A stretch of DNA of 52,194 nt, taken from positions 1 to 52,194 of the forward strand of contig NZ_FWFJ01000028.1 in assembly GCF_900172365.1 (NCBI RefSeq), written 5' to 3'. Each line of letters begins with the position of its first letter. Position 1 is the first letter of the stretch. Below are positions 1 through 7,606 of this stretch, in pieces. The notes beneath the pieces were generated by a model. That model made no database searches and had not been told where the DNA came from. It saw only the letters and a list, made by a program, of their open reading frames with translations. Origin of the DNA: Roseovarius gaetbuli. Its GTDB lineage: Bacteria; Pseudomonadota; Alphaproteobacteria; Rhodobacterales; Rhodobacteraceae. Made by a program: the position numbers and the translations under genes.

Positions 1-70
1 CCGAATAACCCTCAAAAATCCCATGTCTACCACTCCAATAGCCCCCAGCTGAATCAAGCAGGGGTAAGGT

Positions 71-138
71 TGCACATGGGTCAATTCTCAATGACAATTT
101 CTGCAGTTGCCGGGTCAGTTCTCAGTGACAATCAACAC
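71..138. mobile_element. Isolated IS21-family terminus
   Basis: Two direct repeats of about 21 bp (77-97 and 110-132) share the core GGTCArTTCTCArTGACAAT and are followed by ATCAACAC. The reverse complement of this arrangement (GTGTTGAT then TGTCACTGAGAACTGACCCGG) is also present beside the IS21 genes at 16533-16570. Multiple terminal repeats of this kind are typical of IS21-family ends. No transposase gene is attached, so this is a solo end left by deletion or recombination. Confidence 0.6.
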
Positions 139-650
139 TGTAGGAACAGCGGCAATCGAGCAGCTTCGCGGATCGTGTCCAATCGTTCAATTGGGCTGAC
201 GCCAGCTTGAGCCGCATACCAGTGTTACCTGATTCAGTTTTTCTTGCGTGAATGGCGTGGTGACCGGCTATTACGTCTGAAAGGCGATTTTATAGCGAGG
301 GGCTAAAATTATCCATCTATGGGTCCATTAATGGGTCCAATAAGGCGATTCGCTTGCCGTATAATTATCTGATAATTAACGATAAATGCGTTGGCGGAGG
401 AGGTGTCCGTCGTTTGCGTTGTGGATTCAAGTTAAGGCATTGATAATAAATGGATAAGTATTTTGGGTGTAATTCATTTTGTATAGCGGTATGTATAGCA
501 AGATTCAGCGTCCTCTATAATTCATTTCATAGCGAATTCTCGGATTGAGAGTCCTAGATTTTCTTTCTTTTCCCGCCACACATCCCCAAACACGCCGTCG
601 CTATAGCAGAGACGAGCAGCAAGTGCTGCGTCACATCTGAGAGGTTAGCG
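139..650. other. Gene-free leader region
   Basis: No convincing reading frame is seen. The stretch is AT-richer than the coding regions and carries two short tandem direct repeats with a 12-bp period: ATGGGTCCA at 319 and 331, and TGTATAGC at 480 and 492. It probably holds the promoter of the regulator gene that starts at 651. No specific site could be assigned. Confidence 0.4.
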
Positions 651-1052
651 ATGAGCAAGAAGCCACATGAAGAGACCCGCCTGGCAAAATACATCGAGCG
701 CAGGGTGCTCGAACTGAAAGCCAGAAAATCCCAGCTTCAGATTGCCAGTGAGGCCGGTTTCCCGAACGCGAATATGGTTACGATGATAAAGAACGGGTCC
801 AGCAAGCTCGCTCTGGACCGGGTGCCAAGCATGGCTCGTTCTCTGGAGTGCGATCCGGCATACCTTATGGGTCTGGCCCTGAAGCAGGCGGTTGGCGACA
901 CGGCTGCCCAGGCCATCATTGAGATTTTCGGCCCCCCCATCACAGCGAACGAACTCGGCTGGCTTCAGGAAATTCGCGGGGCGTCTGAACATAGTGATCC
1001 GCGGATAACCAGCAGGTCACAGGTGGCCATCAGGGCGATCTTCGGGAGGTAG
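651..1052 (+). CDS. XRE-type helix-turn-helix regulator, 133 aa
   Basis: A small DNA-binding protein, probably a local transcriptional regulator. Residues about 10-75 read as a Cro/CI-type helix-turn-helix, with the pattern of a scaffold helix, 'SQLQIASEAGFPNANMVTMI' and a following region rich in small residues and Arg. The C-terminal part (about 98-133: ELGWLQEIRG...ITSRSQVAIRAIFG) forms a separate module that recurs in the next gene. GAGAGG at 640-645 precedes the ATG. The next ATG follows its stop by 4 bases, so the two are almost certainly co-transcribed. The target is unknown. The nearby TGTTGACA repeats at 1271-1408 are a possible operator. Confidence 0.75.
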   Translation: MSKKPHEETRLAKYIERRVLELKARKSQLQIASEAGFPNANMVTMIKNGSSKLALDRVPSMARSLECDPAYLMGLALKQAVGDTAAQAIIEIFGPPITANELGWLQEIRGASEHSDPRITSRSQVAIRAIFGR

Positions 1053-1056
1053 GCAC

Positions 1057-1197
1057 ATGGACGACACAAACGATCTGACACCGAACGAGCGCGCCTGGCT
1101 GCGCTTCCTGCGCGACGTCAGCAACGACACTGACCCCGGCATCACCTTGCGCCGTGTGCAGTTGTTGAGACGGCTCTGTGAGCCCAGAAGGACGTAA
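1057..1197 (+). CDS. Small protein of 46 aa repeating the C-terminal module of the upstream regulator
   Basis: The frame starts at ATG 1057 behind GGGAGGT (1044-1050), four bases after the regulator's stop. The protein (MDDTNDLTPNERAWLRFLRD..) matches the regulator's last ~36 residues in pattern: NE-x2-WL-x3-R, then S, then DP-x-ITxR, then a hydrophobic Arg-rich tail. It has no helix-turn-helix of its own. It could be a partner that competes for a protein-protein contact, or a duplicated remnant. No function is established. Confidence 0.55.
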   Translation: MDDTNDLTPNERAWLRFLRDVSNDTDPGITLRRVQLLRRLCEPRRT

Positions 1198-1270
1198 TCA
1201 GCCTTCGGAGCGGGAATGGCTGCAGAAGTTGCCTTTCCCGCACCCCCTTCAAGAGCTGGCCGCGTTGCAT

Positions 1271-1408
1271 GACGTTGACAAATGTTGACAAATGTTGACA
1301 TCGGCCCGTCTCGACACCGGATGTTGTCAACATTTGCCTCGGTTTTTGGGCCCAAAAGCGGTGTTTTGGGAGGGTCCATGTTGACAACATGTTTACCTAA
1401 TGTTGACA
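1271..1408. repeat. Cluster of TGTTGACA repeats with palindromes
   Basis: Direct 10-bp repeats of (aa)TGTTGACA lie at 1281 and 1291, with a variant (GACGTTGACA) at 1271. Palindromic versions lie at 1321-1333 (ATGTTG-T-CAACAT) and 1377-1391 (CATGTTGACAACATG), and another direct copy at 1399-1408. A separate perfect palindrome TTTTGGGCCCAAAA is at 1344-1357. The mixture of tandem and inverted copies in under 140 bp resembles an operator array or iteron cluster. The nearest DNA-binding protein is the regulator at 651-1052. Confidence 0.6.
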
Positions 1409-1569
1409 AAAATCGCCCCAAAAAGCGTTTTTCGTCGCGCGTATGTAAACCCTGCAATCAAAGCTGCCCTGTAAAACAAGGCAATTCAGCACGTTCAGAG
1501 GGTCAGGCCTAGGTTAATAGGAAGCTCAACTCGCGTGTAAGGCAGCGCGGGAAGCTCTGTTTTTCTGAA
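1409..1569. other. Intergenic stretch between repeat cluster and unknown ORFs
   Basis: No gene or recognisable site is seen. It starts with GCCCCAAAAAGCGTTTTT and lies between the plus-strand regulator unit and the minus-strand ORF pair. Confidence 0.3.
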
Positions 1570-1761
1570 TTAGAGCGTTGGGAGCGCTGCTTTGCCTAGA
1601 GTGAACAGGTCGAAGCAGACTGGACGAGACAGGTCAACTAATAAGGTGCATAGCCCATCTCCATCTACCTTGGGAGTATTCAGATGCGTCCACGTATGAC
1701 CTTTGCCATTTGAGCCGGGGTTCCAACACTCCAGTGCGCATTCACGCGATCCATTGCTCAT
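1570..1761 (-). CDS. Unrecognised small ORF, 63 aa
   Basis: This ORF starts with ATG at 1761 and overlaps the stop of the upstream ORF (TAATG), an arrangement typical of translational coupling. The sequence is Cys- and Gly-containing with no motif that I recognise. It has no signal peptide or membrane segment. It may be a genuine small gene coupled to its neighbour, or the broken tail of the same protein after a frameshift. Confidence 0.3.
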   Translation of the reverse strand: MSNGSRECALECWNPGSNGKGHTWTHLNTPKVDGDGLCTLLVDLSRPVCFDLFTLGKAALPTL

Positions 1762-2078
1762 TAGGGACAGCGCGGCGCAGGCAACGGGAAGATGAAGTCT
1801 TCTCTAAACGTCAAACTCGCGGCTTCCGCCAACAGGCGCATGGCTGTTGTGACCTGCTGTTTGCCGACGTTGGCGCTGATCCACCAACCTGATTTGGTCT
1901 CCCTAGTTTCGAGATGCGGACTCCTAATGTGAATGTCCTGACTTCGACGTGCCACATAACGCCGTGCATGCGTTTTCTTGTTCGCAAGTCTTTCGACAGC
2001 GGAGGGGTCAAGCTCATGGATCAAGTCCACGCAGTGGGCGAACAAGTCCGGGAGATTGGCTCCCCTCACTTTGACCAA
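1761..2078 (-). CDS. Hypothetical protein, at least 105 aa, start uncertain
   Basis: The frame is open upstream of the TTG at 2078 (…SWQRYLVKVRG…), so the true start may lie further upstream. The composition looks like a real soluble protein: a conserved-looking middle (ARRYVARRSQDIHIRSPHL) and a core with SGWWISANVG. No family is recognised. It lies directly downstream of IS3/IS6 debris, so its 5' end may have been altered by insertion. The following ORF starts at its stop codon. Confidence 0.4.
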   Translation of the reverse strand: MVKVRGANLPDLFAHCVDLIHELDPSAVERLANKKTHARRYVARRSQDIHIRSPHLETRETKSGWWISANVGKQQVTTAMRLLAEAASLTFREDFIFPLPAPRCP

Positions 2079-2188
2079 ATATCTCTGCCATGAGATCGGT
2101 GCCCCGAGGATCTGGGCTGGGCCTTTTAGAGCATGCCATCAAAGGCGGAGTCTCGGGCTCAGGGCTATTAGTGAACCGCTGGTGCGCT

Positions 2189-2248
2189 TCAGGCGCCCCA
2201 CGCAGGGACTGCATCACGCCGAAACTCGTCTGTGTATCTCGTTGCCAT
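2189..2248 (-). pseudogene. IS3-family OrfA N-terminal remnant
   Basis: The ATG at 2248 is preceded by AAGGAGATTAAGA. It encodes MATRYTDEFRRDAV, the characteristic beginning of IS3-family OrfA helix-turn-helix proteins. The reading then changes abruptly and stops at 2189. Only the first ~14 codons remain. It marks the junction where an IS3 element cut the neighbouring IS6 transposase. Confidence 0.55.
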
Positions 2249-2750
2249 TCTTAATCTCCTTCATAGCAAACATTGCTCGAAAGAGACCGGAACTAAACCG
2301 TGGCAAGACCACTCGAAGCGCTGCGGAATATGAACCCAATTTGTCGGTGACAATCTTATCCGGAATGTATCCCTGCTTTTTCAGGAGTTTCCGCATAAGT
2401 TTAAGAGCCGCACGTTTGTTTCGGCGAGATTGGGCCAGGACTTCAAGAACCTCGCCCTCATCGTCAACGGCACGCCACAGATATGTCCGCTTGCCACCAA
2501 TGCGGACAAAAACCTCGTCAAGATGCCAGATTCCTGACGGCTGAACTCTGCGGGATCTGACGTTGGCAGCGATTGCCGGGCCGAATTTCAAAACCCTTCG
2601 CCGGATCGTTTCATAGCTTGCATCAAGTCCACGTTCTGCAAGCATTTCCTCCACATCCCGAAAGCTCAACGGAAAGCGAAAGTAGAGCCAGACAGCACGA
2701 TGGATCACGGCTGCTGGGAACCGGTGGCGGGAATAGGAAATCTTTCTCAT
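2214..2750 (-). pseudogene. IS6-family transposase, C-terminally truncated
   Basis: The N-terminal region (zinc-finger-like/HTH segment, residues 1-60), the first catalytic Asp in WHLDEVF and the second in IVTDKLGSY are present. The last third, with the catalytic Glu motif (NNRAENS in the intact copy at 6048-6752), is missing. After SYSAALR the frame runs into DNA belonging to an IS3 remnant. The enzyme should be inactive. It is a different IS6 subtype from the copy at 6048 (about half of the residues differ). Confidence 0.85.
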
Positions 2751-2803
2751 CCCCTGCCGTTACCCTGAATTCACCACGCGCGGCGAGTTACCGTGACAAT
2801 GCC
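2250..2803 (-). mobile_element. Truncated IS6-family element
   Basis: The left terminal inverted repeat is visible at 2788-2803 (reverse complement GGCATTGTCACGGTAA, like GGCTTTGTCAGAACAA at 9063). The other end is lost at the IS3 remnant. It lies in opposite orientation to the intact IS6 copy at 5991-6805, and the two bracket the amidohydrolase/serine hydrolase pair. Confidence 0.65.
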
Positions 2804-2964
2804 ATCAGAAGTCAGGTGATTTGGGAATCTTGAACGTCAACAGCCCCGAGTTTTCCAATTCCTGCGTAGGATTCGACCCTCATTTCTTCGATCAAATTTT
2901 GTCAAGCACGATATGGTTTCGGCAACTGTGAATTAAATCTTACAACTGGAAAGGGCATAGCCGC

Positions 2965-4506
2965 ATGCGATTTTTTCTAGCAACGCTCGCGATTTTCAGT
3001 ACTTCTACCGCGCTGATGGCCAATGATATCGTGATTATTGGCGGCCGCGTTATCGACCCCGAAACCGGTCTTGATGCTGTTCGAAACGTCGCCATCGAGG
3101 GTGACAAGATCGTGGCGATCAGTGAATTCCCGTTAGAGGGCGATGTGGTGATCGATGCCACCGGCCACGTTGTGTCGCCGGGCTTCATCGACCTGCATTC
3201 CCATGGCCAGAACATCGGCGACTACCGGATGCAGGTTGTCCAGGGCGTCACAACGGCGCTGGAGCTTGAATCCGGCATTGTGCCGGTCAGCGACTGGTAT
3301 GAGGATCAGGCCACGAAGAAACTGCCGATGAACTATGGCGCGTCCGCAGGCTGGACCCACAGCCGGATTGCGACCTTCAGCGATACCGACCCACTGGCCA
3401 CGGCGGCATTTTTCACGGATGCGCAGGGCCGCACCGACTGGAAGCAGGACATCGCCAGCCCGGAACAATCCGAGCGCATCATGTCTCTGCTCGAACAGGG
3501 CCTGAAGGACGGTGCGCTCGGTATCGGCGTCAACGCTGGCTATGCGCCGGGTTTTGGACACAAAGAGTATTACGCGCTGGCCGAACTGGCCAAGAAATAC
3601 AATGTCCCGACTTATACCCATGTGCGCTATGCCAGCAACACCGAGCCGCAAAGCTCGTTCGAGGCGATCCAGGAGCTGATCAGCCTCGCCGCCATCACCG
3701 GCGCGCACATGCATCTGTGCCACATCAATTCGACCTCGCTATCGGACATCAAGGCCACGATGGCGCTGGTGGAAAAGGCGCAGGCCCAGGGCATCAACGT
3801 CACGACCGAGGCCTATCCTTACGGCGCAGCCAGCACCGTGGTCGGCGCGGCCATGTTCAGCGGCCCGGATTGGCGCGACCGGATGGACTCGACCGCCAAC
3901 AACTTCCAGCTTGGCGCGGATCGGATGACCGAGGATGAACTTGCCGATTATCAGGCCAACAAGCCCGGCACCTTCATCGTCTGGCATTTCCTGGACGAGG
4001 CCGATCCCGCGGCCCTGTCGCTGCTGGACGTCTCGGTGACCAACCCCGCGACAGCGATCGCCTCGGATTCCGTGTTCTGGTCCTATTTCGATGAAAACGG
4101 CAACATTCTACAATACGAAGGCGATGAATGGCCGCTGCCCGACAATGTGTTCAGCCATCCGCGGTCAACAGGCACGTATACCAAGATCCTGCGGTCCTAT
4201 GTGCGCGAACGCGGGGTATTGTCGCTTTCCGAAGCGATCCGCAAGATGTCGCTGCTGCCCGCGCAGACACTAGAAGACAGCGTGCCGCAGATGCGCACCA
4301 AGGGTCGGCTTCAGGTCGGGATGGACGCTGACATAGTTGTCTTCGATCCAGCCACGGTCGCTGACCTAGCGACCTTTGAAAACGCCAATCAGCTGACTGT
4401 AGGCGTGCAAACCGTGATCGTGAACGGCGGCTTCTCGGTGCGCGATGAGGAGCTGGTGTTGGACGCACCGAATGGCAGGGCGATCCGCAACGCTGTCGTA
4501 GACTAA
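2965..4506 (+). CDS. Exported amidohydrolase, N-acyl-D-amino-acid deacylase type, 513 aa
   Basis: Predicted metal-dependent hydrolase that removes N-acyl groups or cleaves amides outside the cytoplasm. Residues 1-20 form a Sec signal peptide (MRFFLATLAIFSTSTALMA). The small beta-sandwich start (DIVIIGGRVIDPETG) is followed by the metal-binding HxH in FIDLHSHG, ELESG at the place where D-aminoacylases carry a bridging Cys or Glu, THVRY and HLCHINS for the two later His ligands, and IASDS for the catalytic Asp. The closing beta-sandwich is intact (MDADIVVFDP). AAAGGG lies 10 bases before the ATG. The next gene starts 28 bases downstream, so they form one operon. The substrate is unknown; assignment to the family is firm, the reaction is inferred. 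Confidence 0.85.
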   Translation: MRFFLATLAIFSTSTALMANDIVIIGGRVIDPETGLDAVRNVAIEGDKIVAISEFPLEGDVVIDATGHVVSPGFIDLHSHGQNIGDYRMQVVQGVTTALELESGIVPVSDWYEDQATKKLPMNYGASAGWTHSRIATFSDTDPLATAAFFTDAQGRTDWKQDIASPEQSERIMSLLEQGLKDGALGIGVNAGYAPGFGHKEYYALAELAKKYNVPTYTHVRYASNTEPQSSFEAIQELISLAAITGAHMHLCHINSTSLSDIKATMALVEKAQAQGINVTTEAYPYGAASTVVGAAMFSGPDWRDRMDSTANNFQLGADRMTEDELADYQANKPGTFIVWHFLDEADPAALSLLDVSVTNPATAIASDSVFWSYFDENGNILQYEGDEWPLPDNVFSHPRSTGTYTKILRSYVRERGVLSLSEAIRKMSLLPAQTLEDSVPQMRTKGRLQVGMDADIVVFDPATVADLATFENANQLTVGVQTVIVNGGFSVRDEELVLDAPNGRAIRNAVVD

Positions 4507-4534
4507 AAGTACGAAACCACTGGAAGAAACACAA

Positions 4535-5971
4535 ATGACTAAAAAATCCGCGGGGATTGAACAGGACAAAGACAACGTCGCTTCGAAGGGTATTTCCCGG
4601 CGCAGCTTCATGGCGCGTGGGGTTGCCGTTGGAGCGGCGGCGAGTGCAGCCGGGCTCGGGTTGACATCCAAGCCTGCCCCTGCACAGACGAGCGGGCCAG
4701 TCCGCGTCGGCGCATCAGGTTTTGAGCCGCTTGAAGTCGACAGCCCGATGGTTAGGTGGAAAAAGCCCCAATCTCTAGAGTTCATCGAAAAGGCGATCAA
4801 GAATTACAGTTTTCCCAATTGGCAGTCCGGCAACGAAGATTCCATCTACTACAACCTCAATCTCCCTGAGTTCTTCAAATGCTCTTATGTCGCACCCCCG
4901 AAGAAATTCTCAAAACTTGAACGCGCGATTGATCCGTCGATCTTGGATCTGGGCTATACGTCAGTTGACGGCAAATCCACACCGCCGCTTAAGGAATACC
5001 TGGTCGGTAAGCGTCAGGTTCAGGCGATGATGATGGCGCACAAGGGTAAAGTGGTTTTCGAGGTATATCCCGGAATGAATCCAACGGATATTCATATATG
5101 GATGTCGGCATCCAAACCAACCGTGGGTCTGCTTGTCGCGATGCTAGCCGATGAGGGCAAGATTGATCTGGATGCACCCGTCCCGACCTATGTGCCCGAG
5201 ATCAGGGGGTCGGCATGGGAGCAGGCCACGGTCCGCAACGTCATGAACATGTCCTCCGGCCTTGATATCGAGGAAACCATCGCGAATTTGCTGAATCCGG
5301 ATTCCTGGATCGCCAAATGGTTCACGGCCGGTTTTGAGCTGAACAAGGGCGATTTCCGCGAAATGTCGAAGAACGCCCAACCTCTGCCCGATGAGCCTGC
5401 AGGCTCGCATTTCCGGTATTCCGGCGCAAATACCCAGACGCTGGTATTGTTGACGCAATTTGTTACCGGAGAGCGGTGGCAGACCACGTGGAACGAGCGT
5501 GTCTGGTCAAAGATCGGGGCGAAGAACGCCTTCATCACCGCCCTTGCGCCGGACGGAACGCCCTTGTGCGCCGGAATGCACAACACCACGCCGGAAGACT
5601 TGTTGCGCTACACGATGATTTACACGCCCAGCTGGAATGTGGTGTCGGACGAGCAGATCATCTCGGGTAGGTTGCTGAAAAGCATCCAGACCATGGGCAA
5701 TCCTGAGGCCTACAAAGGCTCGACCGAAGAGCAGTACGGCACGGACTGGTTCGGCGAAGTCCCTGACTACAACTCAGCCCAGTGGGACCATGTCTTCAGC
5801 GACGGCGCCATGTTCAAGCACGGGAACATGGGGCAGGGCATCTATGTCGATCCCTCCCGCGATTTCTGCGGCATGTATTTCGGCTTGGCGCCCAACCCGG
5901 ATGAAATCTCGGGAGTCGATCATTCGCCGGGATTTCTGCGCAACGCTGCGAAAATGCTGGCCGGGGGATAA
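4535..5971 (+). CDS. Tat-exported serine hydrolase, beta-lactamase class C/esterase fold, 478 aa
   Basis: The N-terminus carries a twin-arginine signal (SRRSFMARG at residues 21-29, then an Ala/Gly-rich stretch ending near APA-QT). The serine beta-lactamase-like domain has S191-A-S-K194 (SxxK nucleophile pair), Y295-S-G (YxN-type position, with Gly for Asn), and H429-G-N where KTG or HxG normally stands. This triad pattern favours esterase, amidase or peptidase activity over classical beta-lactamase. GGAAG precedes the ATG. It is co-transcribed with the amidohydrolase upstream, and its stop lies 20 bases before an IS6 end. Export by Tat suggests that it folds with cofactors or quickly, before transport. 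Substrate unknown. Confidence 0.8.
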   Translation: MTKKSAGIEQDKDNVASKGISRRSFMARGVAVGAAASAAGLGLTSKPAPAQTSGPVRVGASGFEPLEVDSPMVRWKKPQSLEFIEKAIKNYSFPNWQSGNEDSIYYNLNLPEFFKCSYVAPPKKFSKLERAIDPSILDLGYTSVDGKSTPPLKEYLVGKRQVQAMMMAHKGKVVFEVYPGMNPTDIHIWMSASKPTVGLLVAMLADEGKIDLDAPVPTYVPEIRGSAWEQATVRNVMNMSSGLDIEETIANLLNPDSWIAKWFTAGFELNKGDFREMSKNAQPLPDEPAGSHFRYSGANTQTLVLLTQFVTGERWQTTWNERVWSKIGAKNAFITALAPDGTPLCAGMHNTTPEDLLRYTMIYTPSWNVVSDEQIISGRLLKSIQTMGNPEAYKGSTEEQYGTDWFGEVPDYNSAQWDHVFSDGAMFKHGNMGQGIYVDPSRDFCGMYFGLAPNPDEISGVDHSPGFLRNAAKMLAGG

Positions 5972-5990
5972 GCGCCTGATGGCCTCGGCG

Positions 5991-6805
5991 GGCGCTGTCA
6001 GAGTAAATCAGCTTGAGATGGGCAGGGTGGTTTCGTAGCCTCGTCGGATGACCAAACCTGATCCATTTAGCTATTTCAAAACGAGCCGTGAGATTATCCG
6101 CCTGGCTGTGATGTTGTATGTCCGTTTGCCTCTGTTCCTTCGCAATGTGGAAGATCTGCTTCATGAGCGCGGCATCGATGTGAGCCATGAAGCTGTGAGA
6201 TACTGGTGGCATCGTTTCGGTCCAATGTTTGCCGCGGAGATCCGGAAACGACGTATTACCGGCATGAAATCGAGCAAGTGGCGCTGGCATCTGGACGAGG
6301 TTTTCGTGAAGATCAACGGCGAGCGACACTATCTTTGGCGGGCTGTCGATCATGAAGGCGAAGTTCTGGAAAGCTTCGTGACGAAGACACGCGATAAGAA
6401 GGCCGCTTTAAAATTTCTAAAGAAAGCAATGCGTAAATACGGCCGACCGGAGGTTATCGTCACGGACCTGCTGCGATCGTACGGTGCGGCCCTGAAGGAG
6501 ATCGGTGCCGCAGACAGGCAGGAAACGGGCCGCTGGCTGAACAACAGGGCGGAGAATTCACATCTGCCGTTTCGACGACGAGAACGGGCGATGCTCCGCT
6601 TCCGGCGCATGCGAAGTTTGCAGAAATTTGCTGCCGTTCACGCTTCCGTCTATAATCACTTTAATCAGGAACGCAGCCTCTCAACGCGACCCAATTTCAA
6701 ACTCAACCGCGCCGCTGCTCTCGCAGAGTGGCGTGGTCTTTGCGCGGCTTAAGGAGCAGCGTAACTGTCCATTCGGAGACAGGTTCGAATTTGTCTGGCA
6801 GCACC
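5991..6805 (+). mobile_element. Complete-looking IS6-family element
   Basis: The terminal inverted repeats are imperfect: left GGCGCTGTCAGAGTAAAT at 5991-6008, right (reverse complement) GGTGCTGCCAGACAAAT at 6789-6805. They enclose one intact transposase gene. I could not find an 8-bp target duplication, so it may have recombined with another copy after insertion. Length about 815 bp, normal for the family. Confidence 0.8.
6048..6752 (+). CDS. IS6-family transposase, intact, 234 aa
   Basis: DDE transposase that moves the element by replicative cointegrate formation. The three catalytic residues are visible: D83 (HLDEVF), D140 (VTDLLRSY) and E169 (NNRAENSH). The N-terminal zinc/HTH region and the C-terminal tail (RPNFKLNRAAALAEW) are complete. 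Nothing suggests inactivation. It is closely related to the broken copy at 9063-11060. Confidence 0.92.
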   Translation: MTKPDPFSYFKTSREIIRLAVMLYVRLPLFLRNVEDLLHERGIDVSHEAVRYWWHRFGPMFAAEIRKRRITGMKSSKWRWHLDEVFVKINGERHYLWRAVDHEGEVLESFVTKTRDKKAALKFLKKAMRKYGRPEVIVTDLLRSYGAALKEIGAADRQETGRWLNNRAENSHLPFRRRERAMLRFRRMRSLQKFAAVHASVYNHFNQERSLSTRPNFKLNRAAALAEWRGLCAA

Positions 6806-6861
6806 CAAATTAGCCGTTGCAAAAAAGGAGCCGTCCACAAATGACAGCACCTTCCGAACAA

Positions 6862-7446
6862 TTACTTTTCGGAACTTTCGGGTTGTCTTTGAGTAACACT
6901 CAAAGAGCCGCGCCCCATCGCTCGAAGTAAGCTGACAGCCTTGTGGGGAGGAAGGCTCAGTGGGGTAATTCTATCAGACTCAACAATAACGGTCGAACCA
7001 GAGGCTGCACTTGGGGATCCCGGCAGAAAAATGGTAGATTTATCGTCTGACTGTTCGACCTCGAAAGCAATCTGTTCAAAGTCATCAAACCGAACGAGCA
7101 CCGGTTGAAAGAGAGAATTTCCGCTGTCATCGCCACCGATACCGGAAGCCATTCCTTTGACAACTGCGTATCCGGGCACCGCATCAAAAAGCGCATTGTC
7201 CAACTGTTTCAGGCGCCGGGAAAACATGCCTCTGCGCGCAACCAAACCCGCAAGAATGCAGACAAACAAAATCAGCAAGATTGCCAATAGATTTGCGAAT
7301 GCTATGCCCGCAAAATGCTCGACTGGTATGAACCTGTTCAAAGGAGCGGCGACCACCATGCTCAACTCAAAGACTTTTTGAAGAATAATGGCAAGGAAGG
7401 CTAAAGGAACAAGGAATATTATGCCGCCAAGAATAGTAGTTTTCAT
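6862..7446 (-). CDS. DUF502 family membrane protein, 194 aa
   Basis: Two N-terminal transmembrane helices (residues about 5-25 and 47-68) are followed by a soluble domain with the DUF502 signature VPGYAVVKGMA and a phosphate-like loop FLPGSPSAASGSTVIVE. Family function is not established. The start ATG at 7446 has GAGGA 8 bases upstream. It is divergent from the MATE exporter at 7607, and the 160-bp gap should hold both promoters. Confidence 0.8.
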   Translation of the reverse strand: MKTTILGGIIFLVPLAFLAIILQKVFELSMVVAAPLNRFIPVEHFAGIAFANLLAILLILFVCILAGLVARRGMFSRRLKQLDNALFDAVPGYAVVKGMASGIGGDDSGNSLFQPVLVRFDDFEQIAFEVEQSDDKSTIFLPGSPSAASGSTVIVESDRITPLSLPPHKAVSLLRAMGRGSLSVTQRQPESSEK

Positions 7447-7606
7447 TTCAAACTTCCTCTGACACTATGTTTTGCGTTCTCGATTTCCAATCGTCGGCAG
7501 TGATTGGCCCCATTTGAGTGGTCCAGATTGGAAGTTAGTGCATGATTGGCCTTTGATCCATCGGGACGATGACCTCTGGCGCAGGTGGGCGGGAAGGAAG
7601 ATATCA

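Noticed and set aside
3133..3723. Long minus-strand frame inside the amidohydrolase gene
   Set aside because: It is the antisense shadow of a GC-rich gene; the plus-strand frame has all family motifs, and the antisense product is His/Arg-rich without a domain.
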